From positions 434,001 to 498,000 of the forward strand of contig NZ_BOSI01000001.1 of NCBI RefSeq assembly GCF_018403265.1: DNA of 64,000 nt, written 5' to 3'. Positions within the stretch are counted from its first letter, which is position 1. Each line of letters begins with the position of its first letter. The position numbers and the translations under genes were made by a program. Positions 1 through 9,581 of the stretch are shown here, piece by piece. Origin of the DNA: Paenibacillus sp. J31TS4. Lineage in GTDB: Bacteria; Bacillota; Bacilli; Paenibacillales; NBRC-103111. The notes below the pieces were generated by a model. The model made no database searches and was not told where the DNA came from. It saw only the letters and a program-made list of their open reading frames with translations.

Positions 1-543
1 GGTGATCGCCTGTCTCGGCACCTCGCCGGCCGAGGGGAACCAGCCCTCTCGGACCTGCTGCGCCTTGCATGCGTCGTCCAGCTCGACAACCTTGTACGGC
101 TCTTCTGCGTCGAAATCGGCCGGCGGGTCGTTGAAGGCGATATGGGCGTTTTCGCCGATCCCGATCAAGGCGAGATCAATTGGCGCTTCCCGGATCGCTG
201 CGGATAGGCTGGCCAGGACAGAGTCGAGCTCCCCTTCCCCGTCAACGAGGTGAGCCTTCGCGACGGGCGCGAACGACAGGAACCGTTCTTTCAAATACTT
301 CCGAAAGCTGGCGGGATGAGACTCGGGCAGGCCGACATATTCGTCGAGGTGAAACATCTCGACCCGGCTCCAATCCACCCTCTCCTGCGCAAGCGCTCGC
401 AGGAACGAAAACTGAGAAGCTCCGGTTGACAGCACGAGGCGGGCTTTTCCCTGCTCGCGGATGCGGGCGTCCAGCACCTCTGCCGCCTTGGCGGCGGCCG
501 CCTCTCCCAGCTTTTCGGCGTTGTCGTGAATGGTCAAATGCAT
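1..543 (-). CDS. nagB: Glucosamine-6-phosphate deaminase-like protein (3' end beyond window)
   Basis: The first 181 codons are present; the rest lies beyond the left edge. Family members convert glucosamine-6-phosphate to fructose-6-phosphate and ammonia in the cytoplasm. Seen here are the phosphate-loop motif LSTGASQFSFL (about residue 39), FHLDEYVGL (about 64) and GIGENAHIAFNDPPADF (about 127), the last carrying the active-site Asn/His region of NagB. The usual Gly after Glu-Asn is Ala here, so a sugar-phosphate deaminase or isomerase with shifted specificity is possible. The ATG follows AAAGGAGG at good spacing. It lies 40 bp downstream of a Gfo/Idh dehydrogenase and is probably co-transcribed with it under the LacI-type operator further upstream. 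Confidence 0.85.
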   Translation of the reverse strand, partial: MHLTIHDNAEKLGEAAAAKAAEVLDARIREQGKARLVLSTGASQFSFLRALAQERVDWSRVEMFHLDEYVGLPESHPASFRKYLKERFLSFAPVAKAHLVDGEGELDSVLASLSAAIREAPIDLALIGIGENAHIAFNDPPADFDAEEPYKVVELDDACKAQQVREGWFPSAGEVPRQAIT

Positions 544-583
544 AGGATCCCTCCTTTGGAGATTGGTCTAGAAAGTCAGGACG

Positions 584-1792
584 TTACAGCAAGTCGGATA
601 TCGAAACGGGTCCGCCGCCAGCGATCGACAGATTGGCAGCGGCTCCGATCAGCAGCGAGTAGGCTCCCGCCTCGCTCCCTGCCTGCTGGCCGAGCGGATC
701 GGGCAAATCCCCTAAGAAGATCATGCGGCGCAGCCGTTCGTCTCCGCCTCCGTGTCCATGGCGAACGGAAGGAACGCGGTGGACGATTTGCTCGCCCGAC
801 GTCAGCGTAATGAGGATGTTCTGGACGTCCGATTGCGCGAGTGGTCCGCTGTAGACCTCCCCGATCTCCATCCGGCCATGCGTGCCGGTCAGGGTCGCTT
901 TCCACCCTTCGTCCGGACTGTAGGCGACCAGTGAGTAGTCGAGCAGCGTTCCATTGTCGTAACGGACATGGACGGTCATCGTATCATAAATATCGATATG
1001 CTCTCCGAACACGCAGCGGTCTCGGATGTAGCCGTCCTCCCGCTCGGCCTCCAGGTAGAGCCTCCGGTTATCGGCGTCCCCGTGCAGGTCGTAGTACAGC
1101 TCGCATGACGTCCGGTGGGAGCAGGTCAGACAGCGCTCCTCTCTCACTTCCCGGTTCGGCCCGTAAAACGCCAGCCTGCCGAACGCCTGCACGGTCTCGG
1201 GACGGCTGTCCAGCCACCAGTTGATCAGATCGAAGTGATGCGTCGCCTTGTGGACGAGCAGCCCTCCGCTCCGTTCCATTCGGGCATGCCAGCGGCGAAA
1301 GTAATCTGCGCCGTGCCGGCGGTCGAGGCGCCAGTCGAGCGAGACGTGCTGTACCTGGCCGATCACGTTCTCCATGAGCAATTGCCGTACTCTCGCCAGA
1401 TACGGAACGAACCGGAGATTGAAGGTCACCGTCACCCGGCGTCCGGTTCGCGCCTCCGCCTCCCGGATCGCCTTGCACTTGTCGCTGTCAATTGTCATCG
1501 GCTTCTCCGAGACGACGTCACAGCCCGCCTCCAACGCCTGCACGATGAAGTCGTGATGCGTATCGTCCGAGGAGGCGACGATCACCGCATCGGGAGCGGC
1601 CTGCTGCAGCATTTGCCCGAACCCCTCATAGACAGGGAACGGACCGTAATCGTCGTTCAGCAGACGGGAACGGATCCGATTGGCGTCATAGACGCCCACG
1701 AGCTGAACCCGGCCGGTCAGTTCCTCGGCGAACGGCCTCGCGAACATGCCGCGGGCTCTCGCGCCGGCTCCGACCAGCACATACCTTTTCAT
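584..1792 (-). CDS. Gfo/Idh/MocA family oxidoreductase
   Basis: Predicted NAD(P)-dependent sugar or sugar-derivative dehydrogenase of 402 residues, cytoplasmic. The N-terminal Rossmann motif is VGAGARARG (about residue 7) and the family signature EKP is in VSEKPMTI (about 95). The middle has a cysteine pair (CLTCSHRTSC) unlike short family members, possibly a structural metal site. The start has the ribosome binding site GGAGGTGG. It is the first gene of a two-gene unit with the NagB-like deaminase, which suggests turnover of an amino sugar. The palindrome between it and the LacI-type gene is its likely control site. The substrate cannot be read from the sequence. Confidence 0.88.
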   Translation of the reverse strand: MKRYVLVGAGARARGMFARPFAEELTGRVQLVGVYDANRIRSRLLNDDYGPFPVYEGFGQMLQQAAPDAVIVASSDDTHHDFIVQALEAGCDVVSEKPMTIDSDKCKAIREAEARTGRRVTVTFNLRFVPYLARVRQLLMENVIGQVQHVSLDWRLDRRHGADYFRRWHARMERSGGLLVHKATHHFDLINWWLDSRPETVQAFGRLAFYGPNREVREERCLTCSHRTSCELYYDLHGDADNRRLYLEAEREDGYIRDRCVFGEHIDIYDTMTVHVRYDNGTLLDYSLVAYSPDEGWKATLTGTHGRMEIGEVYSGPLAQSDVQNILITLTSGEQIVHRVPSVRHGHGGGDERLRRMIFLGDLPDPLGQQAGSEAGAYSLLIGAAANLSIAGGGPVSISDLL

Positions 1793-1837
1793 GCGATTCC
1801 ACCTCCGGGAGGATGCATACAGAAGAAAAGCTGGATA

Positions 1838-1855
1838 ATAGTAATCGATTACTAT
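1838..1855. promoter_or_regulatory. 18-bp perfect palindrome, candidate LacI-family operator
   Basis: The sequence ATAGTAATCGATTACTAT is a perfect 18-bp palindrome with the central CG step typical of LacI/GalR operators. It lies about 45 bp before the Gfo/Idh start and follows the LacI-type gene. Binding by that repressor is inferred, not shown. Confidence 0.6.
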
Positions 1856-1927
1856 ACGGGTAGTTTATCACAACGGGCGCCGGAGGAACACCCTCTTTTT
1901 TCCATTCGGGGCTGTTCCGCGCCGCCG

Positions 1928-2989
1928 CTAGTCCAGTCTCTTGACGGAGGCGCGCTCGATCAGCCTCGGCTTCAGCAGCTTCTGCCCCGCCTCTTCCTGC
2001 TTCTCCTCTAGGCCGCTCTCGTCTAGCCGGGCGAGCAGCACCTCGCAAGCGAGCCTACCCATCTCGTAATCCGGCTGCTTGATCGTAGTGAGCCCCGGAC
2101 TGACCATAGAGCTGAAAAGGATGTCGTCGAAGCCCATCACCGAAACATCGTCCGGCACGGACACTCCTTCGGCCGCGCATTGCTGGAGGACGCCAAAGGC
2201 GGTCATATCGTTGCAGGCGAAGATCGCCGTCGGTCTCGCCGGCAGCGCCAGCAGCTTGCGTGCCAGCGCCCGACCGTTCTCGCATTCGAAGCTTCCTTCG
2301 GCCGACTCGCGCAGCACCGACTCCTCCGTGATCTGCAAATACCCTTCCGGCAGCGATAAGCCTGCCTCATGAAGCGCCTCCGTGAAGCCTTCGTAGATTT
2401 GCCTGCGGCTCGGCCTGTCGAGCGAAGCGGTTACATAGCTGATCGCGCGATGCCCCTGCCCGATCAAGTGCAGCGCCGCCATACGCCCTCCCTGCCGATA
2501 ATCGAAGCCGATCTGGACCGCCTCTGTCACGTCCAGCGGCTGATCGATGGCGACAAGCTGCAGGCCTAGGCGAATCAGCCGCTCGATCGGATCCCGGCTG
2601 CCGGAGATAGACGAGAGGATGACGCCCTTCACCTGTTTTTCGAAGAGAGTCTGCAGGTAGGCTTCCTCCAGACGGCCATCCTGCCGGGAGTTGCACAGAA
2701 ACACCTGATACCCGTTCTTCCGGGCCGTCTCCTCGATACCGAGCGTAGCCGCCGCATAGAACGGATTGCTGATCGAGGGAATGATGACGCCGATCGTCCG
2801 GTTGATATCCGTCTTCAGCTGCTTGCCGATCTGGTTCGGAATGTAGTGCAGCTCGTCCGCCAGCTCTTGAATTCGGCAACGCACCTTGTCGCTCACCGGA
2901 TAGCCGCTGTTGCTCAGGACGCGCGAGACGGTGGCGGACGAGACGCCCGCCAGCTTCGCAATATCGTGAATCGTAACCCGTTTCTTCAT
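1928..2989 (-). CDS. LacI family transcriptional regulator
   Basis: A 353-residue repressor-type protein. The N-terminal helix-turn-helix reads VTIHDIAKLAGVSSATVSRVL followed by the hinge region; the periplasmic-binding-like effector domain follows (IGVIIPSISNPFYA near residue 66, FACNDMTAFGVL near 250, GFDDI near 280). I chose the ATG that places Met-Lys-Lys directly before the DNA-binding helix, with GGGAG five bases upstream; an in-frame ATG 15 bases earlier is also possible. It sits upstream of, and on the same strand as, the Gfo/Idh and NagB-like genes. The family and context suggest a local regulator answering to a sugar or sugar phosphate. Confidence 0.92.
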   Translation of the reverse strand: MKKRVTIHDIAKLAGVSSATVSRVLSNSGYPVSDKVRCRIQELADELHYIPNQIGKQLKTDINRTIGVIIPSISNPFYAAATLGIEETARKNGYQVFLCNSRQDGRLEEAYLQTLFEKQVKGVILSSISGSRDPIERLIRLGLQLVAIDQPLDVTEAVQIGFDYRQGGRMAALHLIGQGHRAISYVTASLDRPSRRQIYEGFTEALHEAGLSLPEGYLQITEESVLRESAEGSFECENGRALARKLLALPARPTAIFACNDMTAFGVLQQCAAEGVSVPDDVSVMGFDDILFSSMVSPGLTTIKQPDYEMGRLACEVLLARLDESGLEEKQEEAGQKLLKPRLIERASVKRLD

Positions 2990-3109
2990 CCGTTCTCCCA
3001 CCATCGTTCGTTTTCCCTAAGTTTACCACATCGCCCGTCGTCTGCCAGAGAGGCGAATGGCCCTCTCTCTTGCTCCGCCCTCCGGCGAACCCGATCGCCT
3101 GCGGCTTCG

Positions 3110-3982
3110 TCAGCCGTCCCGCTCAACCGTTCCGAACGTGATCTTCATGCTGGGCGCATTGACGAGGAAGGTCAGTCCGTCGAACGCTTGAGCATACCGG
3201 ACTTCGCTGTCGTACTGCCGCTCCGCTTCTTCTGCCGTCGCGCCCCGCGCGAGGAGGCCCTGGACGAAGGCTCCCCGATCGCCTGGAACGCCCGGCCGCA
3301 GACCGGCCAGCAGCCGTTCTCTCTCTCCCGCCTCTCCGTTTGGGTCCAGCAGATTCACCTTGTCGCTCATCCGGCACTGCACGTCCTTCAGCCCCAGCTG
3401 GCGGAAATAGACCGGCAGCTTGATCCCAATGTTGCCGTCTTTGCCGTCCCTTCTTGTGTCCCCTTCGAAAAGACGCTGCAGAAAACCGAGCGGAATCAAC
3501 TCCGACTGCTCGATGCCGTCCGCATAGAAATTGGCGCTGTTCGCGATCCAGTTCGCTTCGAAGCAGGCGACCAGCCCCCCGCTGCTTACGCTGTCGATCA
3601 TCCTCAGCAGCACTTCCTTTGGCTGCTTCATATGCATGAGAAAAGTATGGCTGACCGCCAGGTCGTAGCGCCGCTCCATCGCCAGCGTCTCGAGATCTCC
3701 CTCGATCCATTGCACGTCATAGGACGTTCCTGCGAACAGCTCGCGGGCAGCGGACAGGAGCTTCGGGCCCTTATCCACTCCCGTATAGGTGGAGCCCTCG
3801 GGCAGCAGCGGCAGCAGCTTCCAGCCGAGATAGCCGTAGCCGCAGCCGTAATCGATCATGCGTACCGGGCGTTCGATCCTCCACACCTTCTCCACAAGAA
3901 AGGCCAAATAATCGTCGTTGTACATCGTATCCCGCGTTCTTCTCAAATACTCGATCCTGCCGTCCCATTCATACTCCGCCAT
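3110..3982 (-). CDS. Class I SAM-dependent methyltransferase
   Basis: A 290-residue soluble enzyme. The SAM-binding motif I is MIDYGCGYGYLG (about residue 42), followed by an acidic residue in TGVDKGPKLL (about 67) and the motif around WIEGDLETL. The C-terminal half (about 150-290) resembles no specific target domain I recognise, so the substrate is unknown. The chosen ATG has AAAGGAG nine bases upstream; an upstream extension would have no ribosome binding site. It lies 105 bp upstream of the LacI-type gene on the same strand, with no obvious functional link. Confidence 0.82.
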   Translation of the reverse strand: MAEYEWDGRIEYLRRTRDTMYNDDYLAFLVEKVWRIERPVRMIDYGCGYGYLGWKLLPLLPEGSTYTGVDKGPKLLSAARELFAGTSYDVQWIEGDLETLAMERRYDLAVSHTFLMHMKQPKEVLLRMIDSVSSGGLVACFEANWIANSANFYADGIEQSELIPLGFLQRLFEGDTRRDGKDGNIGIKLPVYFRQLGLKDVQCRMSDKVNLLDPNGEAGERERLLAGLRPGVPGDRGAFVQGLLARGATAEEAERQYDSEVRYAQAFDGLTFLVNAPSMKITFGTVERDG

Positions 3983-4356
3983 TTCTTCACTCTCCTTTTG
4001 TGCACGTCTCCCCGGCCGGGTCTTCCTACAATAGGGGAAACTTTCCAAAAAAGATAGACTTATCCTTCGGCGTCAAGTAAACTATTATTATAAGGGCTGT
4101 GGAACTAGCCCCCTGCTTAACTTATGTCTCCGAACGTTCTGCGGCGTCCTTCCGGCGCCGCTTTTTGCTTGCCCATCTCCCCATTCCGGCGCAGGCGAGC
4201 GCTGAACGGGGTCCTGCTCCTGGAAGGAGCACTTCTATAGCCAGTGGCCAGCATAGGCTATTCGACCGTCAGGCAAACGAAAGCAGCCTCCGGACGAATC
4301 CGGAGGCTGCCTCTTGTAAAAGATTGCAGACCAGACGAACGAGAAGCGGCGAAACG
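3983..4356. other. Intergenic region
   Basis: There is no gene here. It holds the transcription terminator of the SDR gene at its high end, an AT-rich patch near 4078-4095 that may be promoter, and a plus-strand hairpin with a T-run (GCGGCG / CGCCGC, 4141-4166) that has no plus-strand gene ahead of it. Confidence 0.5.
4279..4312 (-). terminator. Intrinsic terminator of the SDR gene
   Basis: A perfect 12-bp stem (GCAGCCTCCGGA / TCCGGAGGCTGC) with a four-base loop lies 46 bp past the SDR stop. On the minus strand it is followed by a short T-rich stretch (TTTCGTTT). Confidence 0.8.
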
Positions 4357-5118
<762 letters not shown>

Positions 5119-5133
5119 AAGCAACATCCTCTC

Positions 5134-5191
5134 CTATGATTATCCTGCCGATATTGCTTGTACACGGGCAGGCAGTTAGATAAAATCATAG
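5134..5191. promoter_or_regulatory. Nested inverted repeats in the SDR/TetR divergent region
   Basis: CTATGATT pairs with AATCATAG, and inside them CCTGCC pairs with GGCAGG. The right outer arm overlaps an extended -10 box (TGCTATGAT) read toward the SDR gene. This is a plausible operator for the adjacent TetR-type protein, by position only. Confidence 0.4.
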
Positions 5192-5264
5192 CAAACGGAA
5201 GAGACGGATGAAAATCAGCAGTCCGCTTAAACGACATCTTTCGCGATTCTGTCAATTTATTTTT

Positions 5265-5278
5265 TGTAAGCGCTTATA
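5265..5278 (+). promoter_or_regulatory. cre-like site just upstream of the TetR gene
   Basis: TGTAAGCGCTTATA contains the 10-bp palindrome TAAGCGCTTA and departs from the CcpA catabolite-response consensus at one key position. It lies between the divergent promoters and the TetR ribosome binding site, so catabolite control or local TetR binding are both possible. Confidence 0.35.
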
Positions 5279-5293
5279 GAATGGAGGAACCGC

Positions 5294-5890
5294 ATGCCCT
5301 ATCCCGATATCCGGGTCGTTAGGACCCGGTCGCTTCTCAAGCAGGCTCTCCTTTCCCTCATGCTGGAGACCTGCTTCGATCGGATCACGATCAAGGACCT
5401 CGCCGGCCGTGCCGGTATCAACCGCGTGACGTTTTATACCCATTACAACGACAAGGAAGCACTGCTCCTCGAGCTGGTTGAGGAAAAGCTGAAGGAATAC
5501 GAAGCGTTTTTCCAGCTGGAGCCGGCCGCCTCGGAGACGCCCCAAGCCGTCCAGATTAGGCAGATCGCGATGACCGTCCGGCATGTAAGGGAGAATGCAC
5601 TATTCTACCAGGTTGTGCTGCTGACCGACGATGCCGCGGACCTTGCCGCCCGCATGCAGGAGCGATTGAGCGGGGCGCTGCACCGCGCCCTTCTCGATTC
5701 TTCGCTTGAGCCGAGCGAGCTTGATCTCAGGCTCTACTCGCATTGGACGATGGGCGGCATCCTGAGCGTGTTTCGGGATTGGCTCCGAAACGGGCTGCAA
5801 GAGGACGACCCGGCGATTGTGCGGCAGATCGCTCTTCTCACTTGGCCGGGCAGTCCGTCCGGCATCCTACGTGCTGTTAATCAGGCTTGA
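5294..5890 (+). CDS. TetR/AcrR family transcriptional regulator
   Basis: A 198-residue regulator. The N-terminal TetR helix-turn-helix is clear (ITIKDLAGRAGINRVTFYTH, about residues 31-50), followed by a variable helical ligand-binding domain. The start follows ATGGAGGAACCGC. It is divergent from the SDR gene and probably controls it; inverted repeats in the shared region are candidate operators. Its stop codon lies inside the 3' end of the convergent secreted-protein gene, a 14-bp overlap with no terminator between them. The effector is unknown. Confidence 0.9.
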   Translation: MPYPDIRVVRTRSLLKQALLSLMLETCFDRITIKDLAGRAGINRVTFYTHYNDKEALLLELVEEKLKEYEAFFQLEPAASETPQAVQIRQIAMTVRHVRENALFYQVVLLTDDAADLAARMQERLSGALHRALLDSSLEPSELDLRLYSHWTMGGILSVFRDWLRNGLQEDDPAIVRQIALLTWPGSPSGILRAVNQA

Positions 5891-8800
5891 TCCCCGGAGG
5901 CGGTCCCTCGGCTTTCTCGGCATGCCCCGGCGGTGGTCCGCACCCTTCCTTAGGCCCTTTGCAGGCATTGACCGTAATGTGATAGACCGTTGTCCGGGAG
6001 CCTCGCGGCGCCGTAACCTCAATCGTCAAGGAGCCGGTGCCGTTCTTCACGTCCATCAGAATCGGCTGCCCGGAAGTATAAGTCACCCCGCTAACCGTCA
6101 GCTTGGCATCCGGATCCTCCGTGACCGGAAGGAGCCGGATTTCCTTGACCGAGGGCCAGATGTTGATCGTGTAGGGATGGATGGATGGCTGGAACGAAGG
6201 CGCCCATTCCCCGGTATTGGAGGTTAGCGAGGCCAGGGCCGAGCTGCCGGCCCGTTCGACCGTCAACTGGAACTCCTGCGGAGTCTGCTGCCCGTCCTTG
6301 GACTTGACCGCCAAGATGAAGCTGTAAATACCTGGCGTTTCAGGCGTGCCCGAGAGGATGCCGGTGGATGCATCGACAGTAAGCCCTTTGGGCAAGGTGC
6401 CTCCGACCCAATCATAGGTGTAGGGGCCTTGGCCGCCTGCAGTGGATAACGCCGCGCGGTACGGCTCCCCTTCCAGCGCGGATGGCAGACCGGCTGGTGT
6501 AGACCAAGCCAGTCTCTCGAACACGTCCGCGGATAGAGGCTGTACACTTGTGTTCCCTGCATAATCAATGGCTGTGACGGCATACGCGCCCGGAAGAGCC
6601 GCAGCCTCACTTAGCGTGAAGGACGCACGGCCATTCGCCGCCGGACGAGTCCATTGTCCGCTGGACGTCACATCCACGCCGTCCCGCATTATCCGGAAGC
6701 TTTTCATATCGGCGTTAACCGGCCATTCCAGCCGGAGGCTGCCGTCCTCATTCCAGACAGATTGTAAAACCGCTCCATCGCCAAACTCCGGCGGAATCAC
6801 ATCCACCATGTACAGCTCCGTGCTATTCTTTGTTGTAAAAATGCGCCCGTAAGGATCCTGCGCAAAATAATTCCCACTCGTCAGCGTCGTATGCTCCCAC
6901 GTAACCGGGTTCAAGCGGAAAATATATCCTGCCGCCTCCCCATAGAGCATGCCTTCATGGAAGTTCAGGTACCCGCCGGCCAGTACAATATCCTTCCAGG
7001 CGTAAGGATACAAGACTTTGGTCCGCACCACCTGGCGCGTCTCCGGATTGAACTGGAACAGCGTTCCGTTCGTCAGCCCCCACAGCATGCCGGACGAGTC
7101 AAAAGCAAGCGCCGTGATCGCCCGCTCGCCCGGAATGGGATTCATCTCGAATACTTTGCGTTTCGTCACTGTATCCCATATGAACAAGGTGCCGTCCTGC
7201 TCTACTGGATCCGCGGCAATCCCACCCCATACCGTCGTTCCCCCATAGAGCAAGCCGTCCTTGTACGCCAAGGCCATGGGACTTTCATTCTCTACGATCG
7301 GATAGAACACCTCGGAGGTTTTCGCAGCCGGATCGTACATCGCCAGAGCGCCACCGAGCTTCCCGGCGACCGGGACGGTGCCGATGGCGAGTTTACTGCC
7401 GGCATCAGCGAAAGCAAACGGCCGATCCTGCTGGTAGGCGGCCAGATTCAGTTCCAGTTCGACCGGATTCGTGAGCTTCAGGCTGTCCCAAGGCTGGCCG
7501 GGATCGTATTCGTAGACAAGGGCTCCCGGATACACCCCCATATACAGCTTGTTCGCGAAGACCCCCATTCCCTCGACCTGCGACATTCCTTGCAGGGACT
7601 CCATCTGGAAAGTATCGAGATTGAAGCGCGTCATGGACGAAGGAGACAAGTACCCGCCCACGTAAATGTTACCATCCGGCCCCGTCGCAACCGAGCGAAG
7701 CGTGTTGGTCGAGCCAAGCGGATCGCCGCTGTAGGCTTTTCCTTTTCCGGTTGCCGGATTGTAAGCGAGAATGCCCCCGCGGGAGGTGATCGTCACCAGC
7801 GACAGCCCCGGCATATCCGCCGTGTTCAAGGGGAGCCAACCAAAGCCCCGGCTCGCAGAACCGCCCGTGGGCAAGGAAGTCGGCACGACCGTTCGGGTAA
7901 CTGTGTTATACGCGGTCAAATACCCGTTCTGCACGAAATAAATGCTGCCGTCCGGCCCCACTGGCGACACGTCCAGCCCGATTGTGTTCGGCAGCTCGCC
8001 GATCCAGGCTTGAGAGACCGTATCATAGATCAGCGTGACGTTGTTCCGCTCGCTGGTCGCATCGGTCGCCGTCATGCGGGCGAACAGGAGCTCCGATGTA
8101 AAAGTGAGGTCGTACACCTCTTTGGCATGCGCATACGCTTCCGGCAGCGGGATCGGCTTCTTGGTTCCAGTGGCCGGTTCTATCTCGAACAGCTGCGCCC
8201 GCTCCACCCCGGTTCCTGCATACACCTTACCGCTGCCGTATGCTATGCTGCGGACGTATTTCTCCTCGGGCGCCAGCTGGCCATAATCGGTAAAAGTGCC
8301 GGCAGCCGGATTATACTTGAACACCTTGCCGTTCGGGTATGTCCCCCCGTAGATATTGCCCTGTTCGTCGGCCGTCACCCGCCACAGATGCGTCTCTCCG
8401 GCAATGGGGCGGCCAACGTTCTCCATGCGGTTCGCGGCGGGCCGGTAGCGGTACAAGTACCCGTTGCGCTGCGTGCCGATGTAGACGTCGCCATTCGGGG
8501 CAACGACCGTCCCCCAGGAATAGCCGGCTTGATCCAGCGGGAAGGAGGCCACTCTTTCCCCGGTATCCGCCCGAACTACGGAGAAGACCGCTGGCGCCCC
8601 GTTCGCGGTCGTATAAATATACGGTTCGCCCTGCGGACCCAAGCCGTACCCGGCATGAGGAATCGTGACCGAGTTGATTGCAGTACCGATGCGCACGACC
8701 TGGGGATCGTTCGTTCCCGGAACCTCGGCTTGGTCCGCCCACAGCAGAACATCGTCGAAATAAGCGTCCGTAATGGTGGTAGATGCCGAGTACAGCAGCA

Positions 8801-9275
8801 CGGACACATATTCCGTTCCTGAAGGCGCTTTCAATGATGTGGATAACGTCTTCCAATCATTCAGCCCTGACTCCGACACCGATTTGTACCCGATACGGGT
8901 CTTATTGGCATCATGAAATTGCAAGTACAAGCTGGCCGCGCCCTTCAGCACATAGACCGACACCGACGCTTCGTACTGCGTATTCGGCACGGCCGGAAGG
9001 AAATCGCTTTGTACGCCGTAGTTCCCGCTGTCGTTGTCATGAATAACAAGAGATTGTTCCCCCGTGCTGCTTCGTTCGTTGGTCACCATGATTTTGCCCT
9101 TCCCGTAGGTCTGGGTCCACCCAGAAATCGGTTTTCCCGGGGCCGATGATTCGAAGCCTGGATTCTCGACCGGCAATGCGGTCGGGACCGCCTTTGCCTG
9201 GGAGGGATGTACCAGTGCCCCTACGATACCCAAGAGCATTGCTCCCAAGGCCAACCACGTCCATCTTTTGCTCAC
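5877..9275 (-). CDS. Secreted multidomain protein: CBM-like, beta-propeller, Ig-like and cadherin-like domains
   Basis: A 1132-residue exported protein. A signal peptide is visible (WTWLALGAMLLGIVGALV, then a SQAKA-type cleavage site). The order appears to be: carbohydrate-binding beta-sandwich (about 35-175); a long propeller with repeated blades of the type NGNIYVGGY and YNPATG (about 190-880); a fibronectin-like segment; a putative-Ig domain (LPKGLTVDASTGILSGTPE, about 1000); and a cadherin-like sandwich ending in VYHITV. The tail is Pro/Gly-rich with two cysteines. No glycosidase catalytic site was recognised, so surface binding or a polysaccharide lyase-like role remains open. The GTG start follows AGAGGTGG and places the signal peptide at the N terminus; an in-frame ATG at 9344 with its own AGGAGGTGA upstream is the alternative. 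Confidence 0.75.
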   Translation of the reverse strand: MSKRWTWLALGAMLLGIVGALVHPSQAKAVPTALPVENPGFESSAPGKPISGWTQTYGKGKIMVTNERSSTGEQSLVIHDNDSGNYGVQSDFLPAVPNTQYEASVSVYVLKGAASLYLQFHDANKTRIGYKSVSESGLNDWKTLSTSLKAPSGTEYVSVLLYSASTTITDAYFDDVLLWADQAEVPGTNDPQVVRIGTAINSVTIPHAGYGLGPQGEPYIYTTANGAPAVFSVVRADTGERVASFPLDQAGYSWGTVVAPNGDVYIGTQRNGYLYRYRPAANRMENVGRPIAGETHLWRVTADEQGNIYGGTYPNGKVFKYNPAAGTFTDYGQLAPEEKYVRSIAYGSGKVYAGTGVERAQLFEIEPATGTKKPIPLPEAYAHAKEVYDLTFTSELLFARMTATDATSERNNVTLIYDTVSQAWIGELPNTIGLDVSPVGPDGSIYFVQNGYLTAYNTVTRTVVPTSLPTGGSASRGFGWLPLNTADMPGLSLVTITSRGGILAYNPATGKGKAYSGDPLGSTNTLRSVATGPDGNIYVGGYLSPSSMTRFNLDTFQMESLQGMSQVEGMGVFANKLYMGVYPGALVYEYDPGQPWDSLKLTNPVELELNLAAYQQDRPFAFADAGSKLAIGTVPVAGKLGGALAMYDPAAKTSEVFYPIVENESPMALAYKDGLLYGGTTVWGGIAADPVEQDGTLFIWDTVTKRKVFEMNPIPGERAITALAFDSSGMLWGLTNGTLFQFNPETRQVVRTKVLYPYAWKDIVLAGGYLNFHEGMLYGEAAGYIFRLNPVTWEHTTLTSGNYFAQDPYGRIFTTKNSTELYMVDVIPPEFGDGAVLQSVWNEDGSLRLEWPVNADMKSFRIMRDGVDVTSSGQWTRPAANGRASFTLSEAAALPGAYAVTAIDYAGNTSVQPLSADVFERLAWSTPAGLPSALEGEPYRAALSTAGGQGPYTYDWVGGTLPKGLTVDASTGILSGTPETPGIYSFILAVKSKDGQQTPQEFQLTVERAGSSALASLTSNTGEWAPSFQPSIHPYTINIWPSVKEIRLLPVTEDPDAKLTVSGVTYTSGQPILMDVKNGTGSLTIEVTAPRGSRTTVYHITVNACKGPKEGCGPPPGHAEKAEGPPPGIKPD

Positions 9276-9581
9276 GACTCCACCTCTTTCCGTTTTGTAC
9301 AACGGATGCGGATTCTCGCTGCAAGGTCTTTCTTCACTTCTCATGCAACTGACGCTTGTCACCTCCTGCCTCCATCTTACGCACAAACAAGCCCTTCTCT
9401 CAAGAAGGACCTGTGTCGGCAGATTGTCTTTAAATGGAAGCAGTGGATCATGCCGTCTCGTCTCGGCGTTAGACTTCACCATCTGCGAGAACTGGTCATA
9501 GTCGCGTATTTCACGACATCTCTCCCGGAAACCACTTCCTTCCTCATATGCAGGAAGGAAGCGGTTTCGTGAACCTCCGTA
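9276..9581. other. Intergenic region upstream of the secreted-protein gene
   Basis: There is no gene. A weak minus-strand promoter candidate (TTGAGA at 9398-9403, 18 bases, TAAGAT at 9374-9379) and a strong isolated AGGAGGTGA near 9360 precede the secreted-protein gene. A long hairpin closes the upstream unit at the high end. Confidence 0.4.
9528..9568 (-). terminator. Long hairpin after the GH109-like gene
   Basis: A 16-bp stem with one mismatch (around CTTCCTTCC / GGAAGGAAG) and a nine-base loop starts 14 bp past the stop of the GH109-like gene. The minus-strand tail has only a short T-run, so termination may be partial. Confidence 0.5.

Noticed and set aside
584-2011. Long frames opposite the Gfo/Idh and LacI genes
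   Set aside because: High GC opens long antisense frames throughout the window; these lack ribosome binding sites and family motifs.
9276-9482. N-terminal extension of the secreted protein to 9482
   Set aside because: It would bury the signal peptide some 70 residues inside, and no ribosome binding site precedes it.
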